DNA of 64,000 nucleotides from Amaranthus tricolor (taxonomy: Eukaryota > Streptophyta > Magnoliopsida > Caryophyllales > Amaranthaceae), in the NCBI RefSeq assembly GCF_026212465.1, contig NC_080053.1:11431176-11495175 (forward strand), given 5' to 3'. Shown in pieces: positions 10,784 through 22,359 of this stretch. Numbering within the stretch: position 1 is the first letter of the stretch; each line of letters begins with the position of its first letter. The translations under genes were made by a program, and so were the position numbers. The notes beneath the pieces are model-generated. The model saw only the letters and a list, made by a program, of their open reading frames with translations. It was not told where the DNA came from and searched no databases.

Positions 10784-11511
10784 TAGCAGTGGGGGAGGGG
10801 GTTGGTGTCAGTAGAGAAGCAGAGTGGCAGTCATAATAAGGAAGGGGAAGAATGGTGGTGTTGGGTTGGTGGTAATAGGATATTAAGGAGGCTGCTTTGT
10901 TTTCTTTTTGTTTTTTTATATTTTTTTCAAATTACCTCCAATGGTAGGTTAATTTACCTGTTTAGATGTTAAGAAAAATATCTTTCTTAATTCGTGTAAT
11001 TCATAATTGATTAAAAAGTTAGGGGAACTGTATGACAATCAGAAAAAATTAGATTATTCTCAGTAATTTATCGGAAATAACACACCATTAAAAAAAACAA
11101 CTTGTAATACACTATAATCTTGCTGTCTTCCGACAAAAATAACGCACAAGTTTAGATAAGAATAAACCAAACAATCTCGTGATTACAATACAGTACGTAT
11201 CTTCTTAATTACAATTACAGATAATGAAATAATTAATTACGTACAAGAATTATTTCAAACAAAGATGGTAATACAAAACTTGAATACACAATTCGGATAG
11301 GGACAATTAACAAACATGGGCAATAATTAACAATAATAAACAATGAAAACAAAGGCATACCAAATTTTTTATTCCAATGATTGACCCTCTCCTTATCTTC
11401 TTTTAATAAGGATATGACCTTCCATCTTTCAACTCTCTTTCGAATCTTGATCTTAAGTCATAACTTCTATGAACGGGACATATTAAATATGAGTATTAAT
11501 TTTTAAATTAA
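10784..11511. other. Intergenic and 3' flank of the peroxidase gene
   Basis: AT-rich DNA with a G-rich patch near 10790-10880. I see no gene or repeat with clear ends. The last 100-200 bases should contain the 3' UTR of the minus-strand peroxidase gene. Confidence 0.5.
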
Positions 11512-12670
11512 TTAATTTTTTCTCCTACAATTAATCCTAATTTCTCCACTTGTAGCTTGAATATTCCCCATTTTAATCATAGCATTAGCAAAACTTTGTC
11601 TAAAAAGATTATTATTTGCAGCAAGGTTTGCAACAGTGGAAGAACTCAAGGAATCAACTGCAAGTTCTTGATCAATTTGCAAAATCCCTCTATTTTTTCT
11701 TATTTGATTGTAAAACTCATTATCAAACACAAATGAAGTATTTTGATCCAAGAAAGTACTTGGATTATTTTGGTTGGACCCGCATAATGTTCTTAGGGTA
11801 CTCGCTAGAGACGGGCTCATTGTCGGGTCTGGGGACCCGGTTCCTTGGAAATTGGTTACCCTATCTTGAAAGAAATTGCAATGGGCAACTCCAATTGTAT
11901 GAGCACCCAATAGAACCACCATATCATTTAGGTTTAAACCACGGTTACTAAATGCTTGTCGGGCCTGAGCAACAGTGAATGTTGGGCCGGGTAGGTTAAC
12001 TTCACTCGACCGAGATATAAGTCCATCAACCCTGCCCGTTGGGATATTATACCTAGTTCCACCTGATAGGGCGACTGCATCTCTAGTAGCAAGTGCTATA
12101 ATGTCCGCACAAGAGACTGTTTGTGGACATGCTCGTTCAAGAGCAGTTTTGATTTGGTCGATTAGCTCATACTCTCTAACAGTTCCGTTTGCTCCTGCAT
12201 CTTTTTCTGCTTGATTGTTGCTCGTTGTATCTATTAATATTGATGCGTCACAACCCTAAAGAAAAACACATTTAATTTTGATTATTAGTATATCAAATTT
12301 TTTTTTTATCCTGTATCATCTTTAAAATCTTTACTATTTATATACAATGTTTTAATTCGCCTCAAGTACACATGTTAGTATGTTTCTCCCTCATTAATTT
12401 TTCTATTTAAATTTTTATAGGTAAAATAGATATTTGTATATACTAATATAATAATATTTTATTTCAATGAAAAATCGACATCAAATATTTATTTCCGTTT
12501 GTATTAATTAAAATACGTTTTTCATAATAAATATAAATATGTTTTCAATCATAATTATATGTTCAAATATAATATTCAAAGATACATATATTTTAATTTT
12601 TGAAAATATATTCAAAGATATAAATACAGAACATTAATTAAATCAATTTAATTTTATTATAACAAGCGAA

Positions 12671-12740
<70 letters not shown>

Positions 12741-13024
12741 TACACTTGCATGCAAAGTTAAGCTAATTACTCAACTCAGTCGTTAAAGTGCCACTTAACT
12801 ACTTATCAGCTTTATTTGCTACACGAAAAGACAAATTAAGCATTAGAAAATTTGTAATGGAAATCAAAAGAAATCGTCGTACGTCTAATTATGCTACCAA
12901 CTAAGTTCCATCAATATTATCTAAACAATTTCTTACAATAAACAGTTTCGGTCTAAAAATTTTCCACACCAAGTCGGATCAGACCATTCTTTAATTTATT
13001 CCACTAAAATAGTTTAAACATATT

Positions 13025-13072
<48 letters not shown>

Positions 13073-14176
13073 GTAATAATAATAATAATTTACTGTGTTT
13101 ATTCTTGTCCATTTACTACAACCAATACAACTTTTAACGGCAACGTACTAAGGTAAGGACTAACGACCTAAATGTTGTTCAAACATACTGAAAATGTTAG
13201 ATTAATTAGAACATATTATATGTGGATATCATTTGTATATAATAGACAAAAGTTAAATGATATACACATAATATACAAATTATGGTTATCAAATACTCAT
13301 TAAACTAATATTTTAATCCCTATTCTTAATAAATTGCAATAGTTATATATTTCACAAAGATTAAAAAATTATGGACAAATTTCTATGAATAATATTAATA
13401 GATATTCTTAGCTATATTAATTAATTATAAGATCATAAAATAAAACCGTACATTTGTAACAACTAAAGTAAAAGAGAGGAAAAAAAATCCTCAAATTTAA
13501 AGGTCATATGCTTTGCATGTTTACGTTTTTGTTATTCATAAATCATAATAATAATTATTGAAAATTTAGACGATCCAATAATAAATTATTTTATAAAATT
13601 CATGATATTAACATTTAGATTATAGATGTACATTTACTATGACATAAGTATCACCCAGGTAATAAAAAGTTTATATATATATATATATATATAAAAAAAA
13701 AAAAATAACACTATTACTAAGAGTATTTTAAGTCCGAGTCATCCTAAGTGATGACTCAAATCTTAATTAAATATAATGATTATTAAATTAGTTCATTTAA
13801 GTGAATGAGCTTTTACACACACTTTATTGAATTCGCTTAAAAATGGGTTTGACACGAATAACATAAATAAAGAAAGCTACTATGTGTTTGAATGCATGGC
13901 ATATTATATACAGATTAGAATAAGAACAGAGTTAATTTAAAAGTAAAGACATACTCTAACAAAACAATCATGAAAATGCATACGGAGCAACGCCGCAGCG
14001 ACAGACTTATCAGCTGCGAACCGCTGTTGAACGATCTGTCTAACAATAGTTTCAGCGTTCGGACATGTTTTACTGTAAAAATTAATTTGAAGGGCTAGAG
14101 TTTGAGGAACATATACGTGTAATATTAATAACATAAATAATATTATTTTGAAATAATATTTTCCAAAACCCTCCAT
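11512..14176 (-). CDS. Class III (secretory) peroxidase, two exons
   Basis: Haem peroxidase of the plant cell-wall/apoplast family, which oxidises phenolics with hydrogen peroxide. Exon 1 is 14176-13955 (74 codons) and exon 2 is 12255-11512, giving 321 residues, normal for the family. Splice sites are AGA|GTATGT and TTTAG|GGTTG, phase 0. Residues 1-29 form a hydrophobic signal peptide, with the mature start near QINFYSKTCPNAE. Distal site: Arg65 and His69 in RMHFHDCFV. Calcium-site loop GCDAS at 75-79. Proximal haem ligand His193 in LLGAHTIGVAHC. Eight cysteines (38, 71, 76, 117, 123, 200, 232, 317) match the four conserved disulfides. Only one intron is present, where the classic structure has three. 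It is about 1.7 kb and rich in AAT repeats. No lesion is visible. Which substrate it uses cannot be told. Confidence 0.93.
12671..12741. repeat. (AAT)n microsatellite in the peroxidase intron
   Basis: About 23 uninterrupted AAT units. Confidence 0.95.
13029..13089. repeat. (AAT)n microsatellite in the peroxidase intron
   Basis: About 20 AAT units with one AGT interruption near 13070. A short (AT)n tract followed by an A-run lies further on, at about 13673-13705. Confidence 0.95.
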
Positions 14177-14289
14177 TCTAGTTTATTAGTTGTGTATTAT
14201 ATCACAAGTATTGATATATGGAGTATTAATAATTACAAAAATTATAGTAATTATTATGGGATGATTTTTCGAAGACGTAAAAAGATTAG

Positions 14290-14297
14290 TATTTATA
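14290..14297 (-). promoter_or_regulatory. TATA box of the peroxidase gene
   Basis: TATAAATA on the minus strand, about 115 bases upstream of the ATG at 14176, a normal plant distance. No other well-placed TATA-like word was noticed in the same interval. Confidence 0.55.
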
Positions 14298-15265
<968 letters not shown>

Positions 15266-15859
15266 CACTAAAAAAAGGCATAATTTCAACTAAAAGTTTC
15301 CGACTAACCGAAACAGTTGGAAATTTTCGACTGATAGGCGTTAGTAAGAATTTCTGACTAAATTATTACTGAATTACTTTTTAGTCGTAATTTTAAATTA
15401 AAAAAAAAATTTATCATTATTTTTTTTTCCGACTAATTTCTGACTATATCTTAGTCAATAAATTACCGACTAAATTTCGGTGGGAATTTAGTCGGTAAAA
15501 AAATGCGATACTGAACGCTGCATTATTTTGAGTTGAACAATGAACATCACATGTTGATAGTTTTAATTCTACCAAATAAAACGCAGCCATGAATATGAGA
15601 AATTGCTATACACTGTTGAAAGTAAAAGCATAATTTTATACGTATACAATTTTTTTGAAATAAAATCTTTTTGTTCATTCACGGTAAAGAGAATTTATAA
15701 TACGTATTTAGAGATATAGAGACTTAATATTTACGTATAAAACACATGCAAAAAGTAAAGCGAACAAATAAAAAGAAATATAAAGAGTATTTATTATGGG
15801 AATAATGGTATAGAAATGCACAAGATAGCACAGCATTTTCCTTGGTTCTTCGAATTGGA

Positions 15860-15860
<1 letters not shown>

Positions 15861-15926
<66 letters not shown>

Positions 15927-15944
15927 AATAATAATAATAATAAC

Positions 15945-16010
<66 letters not shown>
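15861..16010. repeat. (AAT)n microsatellite inside the CACTA element
   Basis: Two long AAT runs separated by a short imperfect segment near 15921-15944. The long polyIle, polyAsn and polyTyr ORFs here are repeat artefacts. Confidence 0.95.
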
Positions 16011-16011
<1 letters not shown>

Positions 16012-16039
16012 TATTATTATTATTATTAACAATATATTA

Positions 16040-16495
16040 ATATGACTACTTATATACTAATAAACTAATAATAGACTAATACTAATATCACTAATAAAAT
16101 ACTAATACAACTAATTACGTACTAATAATATATTAGTACTACACTAATACGACTAATAATGCACTAATACGACTAAAAAACTAATAAATTACTAACAATG
16201 CACTAATACGAGTAGTAATATACTTATACAACTAATAATAATATAATAATAAACAAATACAACTAATACAAGTAATAATATATTATACCAACTAATAATA
16301 TATTAGTACAACTAATAATAGTACTAATACTACTCTACTACGACTAATAGTACACTAATACAACTAATAATAAATTAATACTAATACGACTAATATTATG
16401 CTTATACAACTAATATTATACTAATGATACGCTAAAACAGGTTATACGAATGATATAGTAATACAACTAATATTAAACTAATAATGCACCAATAC
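16040..16495. repeat. Degenerate ACTAATA/CGACTAATA tandem array
   Basis: About 450 bases almost entirely of words such as ACTAATAC, GACTAATA and ACTAATAAT, with a loose period near 12 and 24. It joins the two AAT microsatellites and probably arose from a CACTA subterminal word (CGACTAA) mixed with AAT slippage. Confidence 0.7.

Positions 16496-16496
<1 letters not shown>

Positions 16497-16588
<92 letters not shown>
16497..16588. repeat. (AAT)n microsatellite
   Basis: About 30 AAT units with one interruption, inside the CACTA element. Confidence 0.95.
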
Positions 16589-16589
<1 letters not shown>

Positions 16590-17077
16590 ACTAAGTAGTA
16601 GGAGCGTTATGTTATAAGTTCAATAACATAGCTTAGAGTATTACTAATCAACAGTTGACCTATTAGTTAGAGCATGGATGTAATATCAATGAGGTTTTGG
16701 GTTCGAAATTTCTCCAAGGCATTTGCGTATAAAGCAGGTAGTCGAAATCTGGTCGGAAATTTTTAAAAAACTTTTTTCTTGTCATTTTGGAATAAATTCT
16801 GAAATAGTGTTTTCCAACTAATTTCCGACTAACTTGGTAGTCGGAATTTTCGACTAATTTTTCGACTAACCATGGTTAGTCGGAAATTCCGACTGTTTTC
16901 CTACTAAAATGAATTTCCAACCATTCTAATCCGACTACCCAAAACAGTCGGTATGGAGCGACTAATTTTCGACTGTTTTGGGTTGTCGAAAATTTGTCTT
17001 TTTTTATAGTGAATAAATCACAGAAAAGGTGAAGTGTATAAATAAATATGATAAAAAAATAATATAACATGTTTGAT

Positions 17078-17191
17078 TGTAACACCTCGAGATTTTAATG
17101 ACATAATTATTTAATATTTTAATAGTTTTTAAAGATTTTACAATTATTTAATTATTTCTGAATTAGTTTTAATAAATTTCTTGCATACATT

Positions 17192-17243
<52 letters not shown>

Positions 17244-17397
17244 TATAGTTACGATTTCTTAAATAAAGAGGTTCGAATGAAAATGATTATTTTATGAAAA
17301 TACGTGAGCCCACGAAGGTCTGTCTCTTAGTTGGGTCTCGCAAGAAAATGAATCGAGATAAAAATAAATAAATAAATAAACCTAATAATAAATGAAC

Positions 17398-17473
<76 letters not shown>

Positions 17474-20110
17474 TAATAGTAATAACAAGTATAAAAACCC
17501 ATAAAAACCCTAAATGCTCAAGCAAGCCGTCACTCCCATCCCCTCTCTTCTCTTCTCTCTTTCTCTCACTCCCTCCTCCCTCACTGTGAGCAGCCGGCAG
17601 CCTCCATGAGCAGCACTAGCAGGCGTGCCTCCCCTCCACGAGTAGCTGCCGGCAGCACCGACCCATTTCCCCTCCCACGAGCAGCAGCCTTGACCTTCTC
17701 CTACCCCTACACGCCAGCAGCACCACCACAAGGGCTGTGCCGCCTCTGTGCACACCCTAGCTGTGCAAACCACCACCACAAGTCCCTTGCTTTCGCTCCC
17801 CTTCTCTAACTCTATAATTGTGAGCCACTTGTTCTTTGATTTCTAAGTATTTCTTCGTTAAATTGATGTTTACTTGATTATTGAGTTACTACTTTGAATA
17901 GTTGAAATGGGTATTGGTTAAAAATGTCATCTTTATCATGTCTAGGGCTCGAGTTGGAGATGAAATTACTTATGGTGTGTGTGTATGCTACTTTGGTAGT
18001 GAGATGGTTGATTGAAAAACTTTATAAATTGTTTTAAGGCTTAGTTTGGTTATCTATTGTTGTGATAAGTGATAGTTGGTAACGGTATGCTTGTAGTTGA
18101 CTATGGAAGTGGTCCTGGTTCGTAATTGGGAGTAATAGTTGTTAATTAGTAGTAATAGTTGTTAATTAGTGTTGTTTGATTGTTGTTAATCACAAGTACT
18201 TTTGTTAGGTTGTTATTATAGCTACTTCATGAGTATAGTGTCAACTTATCATTGAAGGTTGCTAAAATTACTTGTTACGTTGTTTGATTATAGTTCTTTC
18301 TAACCTTGGAGAATGTAATAAATGATATTGCGATGTGATAAATTTAAGATTTGTCATTATCATCATATTAGCACTATATTAACATCGTAAGATTCAAGTT
18401 TGATTTTTTTATTTTTTTTGGTAACGTGAATCAATATAATTCAAATATGGTTGATGTAAAGGAACGATTTACATAATCGTTTTATTCTTAAATTGATGGA
18501 AAGACTTATGTTATTGTTGAGTCAATGATTATGATTGGTGTTGAATGAGATATGTGTGTTTGAGCAATTGGAAACTTATCTCAAGCGGATGATGGTGTTT
18601 ACTTGGGCATTTAGTTGGTATGACAAAGTAGTTAAGAGAACTTATAAGTTCTATTCCTAACTTGTATAGGTTCCCAGTTTATATAAGGAAAGTAGACCCT
18701 TAGTTGGGTGATTTTTGTAACTTGTGGTCGTGCAGTGACACTTGCAGGTACGTAAACGCAGTAATTAAATATTATATTCATCGTTTCAAAGTATTATCAA
18801 TATTACATGATTATATGCATTGTATTAGAATTATAGAATGCCAGAAAGTAAGCCATGCTAGTGAATAGTCATAATAGTGATATAGGCAAGTAGAATGAAA
18901 GCATTAGGAGATTGTGAGAACAGATTTCTAAATAGTAGAGAACGTACCATGGTTGTGTGTGGTATCGAAGTGAATTCCTACTTATTGAGCCTTGATTTAT
19001 GATTAGTTGGCGTGACTCAACTGGATTATGTCTGGTTGATTTAGTAGTCCCCTAGGTGAGGTACGACGGGACCACCGTAAGGGGGGTATGAGCATGCTTA
19101 GGTCACTGTGCGCCGGATTGTCGATACCGCCCCTTGACCGAGGTGTTACCATGCGGGCCTTGCAAACCCCAATATGGCGGCCTCTTTACTGGAGGGGGCA
19201 TGAGCTCATACTTTGCCATGGGCGCCGAATGACCGATAACGCCCTTGTCCGTGTCACTATGCCATGAATAGAGAAAAGATCCACCACCTTTAAATACACT
19301 TTGAGAGATTAGTAGTTTGAAAGAGAAATTATGAGTAAATAGAGGTGTTAGACAGATGAGTAGACTCGTTATTGCCATACTATATTGTTGTCTATAGTTT
19401 TGTTCAATGACTCTTATTGTTATAAGTTCATTAATTACTGACGTGTATGTGTTTGTTGTTGTTTGTTCATGACTCTCTATGATGTTCCTGCTATGACACA
19501 TCTGACTATGGTCATTATGTTGAGCAGGAGGAGGATCATAGCTTGATATGACAGGTATAGGAGCTTCTTTTGTTTTGCATTGGGGGAAAGAGCGAAGTAC
19601 GATCGTAACAATTGTGTACAAATTGCCTAATGCTTGTAGCTTCTATATATTACTTGTAAAGTTTTCTTTTGGGAATGTATAATTTCTTTCGTATGAAGCC
19701 ATTTGACTCCTTGTATGATCCATAGATCCGTTGCGTAGTTTTTGGATGTATAGTAGTGAGAATACTCCTTTAGTATGTGTCAAATCGATGCGTTAACACT
19801 GGAACCACGATCCTCGTTAGAGTTGATGATCTGAGAAGCCGATGATGATTCATTCCGTCGTGACGTATTTTTGAAAGGCATTAAAAGCCTTAGTTTATTT
19901 TAGTCATGTTAATCATTTATATATATTCTTGTCACATCTTTAGTTTTAACCGAGATGCTGCTAAAATTTCCACTCACTCACTCACTTTTTTTAATTAATC
20001 TTTAGCGTTTATTTTAATATTTTCCTTTTTTTTATGTAACACCCTAATTTCCTCCCTTTCTTCACGATTTCTGGTTTCGTTTAAGAGGTTGGAAATGTAG
20101 GGGTGTTATA
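17078..20110 (+). repeat. 5' LTR of the truncated Tekay-like element, about 3.0 kb
   Basis: Starts TGTAACACC and ends GGTGTTATA, a 9-base inverted terminus with one mismatch. Inside are (AT)n at 17199-17237, (AAT)n at 17399-17471, a TATA box at 17490 and a long transcribed leader. A second TGTAACACCC lies at about 20036, so a more complex right end is possible. No gene is credible in it; the C/S/P-rich ORFs near 17510-17810 belong to the leader. Confidence 0.7.
17490..17497 (+). promoter_or_regulatory. TATA box of the Tekay-like LTR
   Basis: TATAAAAA followed by a pyrimidine-rich leader (CTCTCTTCTCTTCTC near 17541), the layout seen in Tekay/Del LTRs. Confidence 0.5.
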
Positions 20111-20112
20111 GG

Positions 20113-20128
20113 TGGTTACCAGAGCCAG
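20113..20128 (+). other. Primer-binding site, initiator-Met-tRNA type
   Basis: TGGTTACCAGAGCCAG, a diverged form of TGGTATCAGAGCCA, 2 bases after the LTR end. Confidence 0.55.
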
Positions 20129-20783
20129 TGGTTCCTACTTTGACGCTCGTATTCTAAAGTCTTTAAGGAATTGTTTAAAGTTAACGTTACGCGTGGAGCT
20201 GGGTAGATTTGGGATAGATATACGACTTATGTTTTGCGTTGTGGTGACTATTGCATGTGCATAAGTAGAATAAGTTAAGTAATTTAATATTAGATTCATA
20301 AGTGTAAGTTGCTCATACTTATGACTTCCTTATGAACATAGGTTTGTTTAACAGATGCTAGTTACGTTCTCTGCAACATTGAGTATTATTTAGTGTTAGT
20401 GAAGCTTTTGGTACAATCTACTAAATTTGTATAATAATGCTTAAATGTGATATTAATTTGAACCTTATTGGTATGAGAAGGTTAATGCGTTACGTGATTG
20501 GGTGCTTGAGAATCTGTATATGACAATATCCATTTCCTATATGTGAATTTCGTTTTCTACTGTTCATTTATGAAATTCTTTGAACCAAGCTTATATAGTA
20601 CGTGGTTGCAATTGAAAAAAAAGATAAGCGTAGTATTGTTTAAGGTTGATTATCATAGAGGTAGGAGTACACATGTAGATAAGTTAGATCGTGAGTTAAA
20701 TCTTTGACCCCACACTTTCTCGTCTTTTTTGTATAGATGGAGAAATAAACTTATATTCGTGTTGGATATGATGCTAACAGGAA

Positions 20784-21075
20784 ATGCCTCCTCTATCTAG
20801 AAAACTTTTGAGACAACGCTCTTCTAACAAGGCACTACGTGAGCTGGTTATGGAACTGGCTAAGGAAAGGTGGTCAAAGTCCAAGCCGACTGCAGAGACA
20901 GCTTCCTTTATGAGCAAGAGAATCTCTCAGAATAAACCTCTTACGTACTCAGGGACTGGGGAACCTGCAGCTTTAGAAAGTTGGTTATGAGAATTTGACA
21001 AACTGTTCAACGTGGTGCAATGCCCGGAGCACTTGAGGGTAGACCAGGCTGCATTCTACCTTCAAGAAGAGGCTA
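20784..21075 (+). pseudogene. Gag N-terminal part, broken and truncated
   Basis: ATG 20784 opens a basic segment followed by a gag core (YSGTGEPAALESWL, then FDKLFNVVQCPEHL and AFYLQEEA). These match the start of the gag domain of Tekay-type elements: target sequence, a tryptophan-containing helix, then the VQC motif. A TGA at 20988-20990 breaks the frame just after SWL, where an Arg codon CGA would fit. The sequence leaves the gag family near 21075. Confidence 0.75.
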
Positions 21076-21906
21076 ACCCGAGCTTTAACCGATTTTTCTA
21101 ATCGACACATAACCGTTAACCGAGATTACCTGAACCTAATAATGACCGATCCAAGTCATATCCGACCCGAATCATGCTCGAGACCGAACTCGACCTAGCT
21201 AAAACTGACTTAACCCAAACGAAGTTTAGATCGAACTAATGTAAACCTGAACCAATTTTTTACATAGAAGTATGATCAACTCATATTCAATCATCTTATT
21301 AGTTATTTCAATAACGTGATAAATATTTTAATAAAATAAATTTTATAAATACATGGTTTCATATATTTAGAGTTAATAATCAATGGTCAATGTTTATTTA
21401 ACTACTTTTAATCGAATTAGATGAAAATTGATAGAACTTTATAATTTTAATTTCTGGTCAAACAAGTAAAAGTAACTATGTAATAATCACTAATTGATTT
21501 GCATTTTCACTATTTTTCTTTAAGTAAAGGAACCTTATCATCAATTAAAAAATGACTAACAACTTAATCTGATACTGACTCGATCAATAGTAATTAGTAA
21601 TTCGCAATTCGTTGCCGAATTCTACTTGAAAAATATCTAAACACGATCTGTACCCGATAAAACCAAACCAATTATTAACCGACAACAACCCGAGACCGAT
21701 TGAAACACGACACGAACTTCAACAGACACCGAACTGATGCTAACCCGATAGCTCGAGTAACCGATCTTCAACTGAAACGTGACTTACCAACCCGACCCGA
21801 GTGTGACCCGTCGCAACACGCATTCAAAATATAACTGATCTGAAATACAATCGAATCGAATGACACCCGTCCAACATCGACCCGATCACCCGAATGAACA
21901 CCTCTA
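21076..21906. mobile_element. hAT-like non-autonomous repeat, left end unclear
   Basis: Rich in CCGA/CCCGA words (for example CCCGACCCGAGTGTGACCCG). It ends ...ACCCGAATGAACACCTCTA, which in reverse complement starts TAGAGGTGTTCATTCGGGT, a terminus style common in plant hAT MITEs. A related copy lies in the opposite orientation at about 32225-32790 (shared landmarks: CTTATCATCAATTAAAAAA and GTATGATCAACTCATATTC). It interrupts or abuts the truncated gag. No ORF. Confidence 0.5.
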
Positions 21907-22359
21907 CTCATATTTTTGATGGAATTTGAAATGGTCTAGACAAATTTGTAATCCTGTACTTTGTTGCCTAGTGGAGAATGTATAATTTTGTTTTCCGACA
22001 TTAGCGTTTTATCAAACTCCATTGCTACTAGGACTGAACAAAGTTTGGTCTAAACCGCAAACTAAATCGGACCAAACTATAGTTTTAGTATTTTGTCTGC
22101 TCTACGGTACAGTCTAAATGGTCTGGTCTGATTTTTTTAAAAATAAATACGGTTTGCGGTTTGGTCTTTAATTTTCAGCCCAGACCAGACTGCAACCCGT
22201 ACTCTATTTGAAAACCATAGTTTTTTCTTTTAAAAATACAGCTCCTACCTTGATATTTCTACATGAAGTTGCTTTTATAATAATATACATACTTGAATGA
22301 TGTTGATGCAATAAACTAATTACAAATTATTATATTTGGTGATTATAGGTTCGAAATAT

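Larger units (their letters stand above)
15266..17011. mobile_element. Complete non-autonomous CACTA element, 3-bp TSD AAT
   Basis: Left end CACTAAAAAAAGGCA; right end, read in reverse complement, CACTATAAAAAAAGACA. Flanking 3-mers are AAT on both sides (15263-15265 and 17012-17014), the CACTA TSD size. Subterminal regions 15290-15500 and 16740-16995 are full of CCGACTA/TAGTCGG words in both orientations, as expected for transposase-binding sites. No transposase domain is visible. The interior is AAT microsatellite plus a degenerate ACTAATA array. Confidence 0.85.
17078..21075 (+). mobile_element. Truncated Tekay/Del-like Ty3/gypsy element (LTR + PBS + part of gag)
   Basis: A 5' LTR, a methionine-type primer site and a gag start follow in order on the plus strand. 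The element stops abruptly inside gag near 21075, where unrelated repeat sequence begins. Protease, RT, integrase and the 3' LTR are absent, so TSDs cannot be tested. The gag and the GC-rich LTR leader resemble Tekay/Del chromoviruses. Confidence 0.75.

Noticed and set aside
15816..16040. Long polyIle, polyAsn and polyTyr reading frames
   Set aside because: They are translations of AAT/ATT microsatellites; the same applies to 17287-17502 and to the YI-repeat frames in AT tracts (14870, 40640, 63617-63988).
17510..17809. Pro/Ser/Ala-rich ORFs on both strands
   Set aside because: They lie just after the TATA box of the Tekay-like LTR, in its GC-rich leader, and show no domain.
19103..19621. 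172-codon minus-strand ORF
   Set aside because: It lies inside the Tekay-like LTR, with composition like random translation and no domain.
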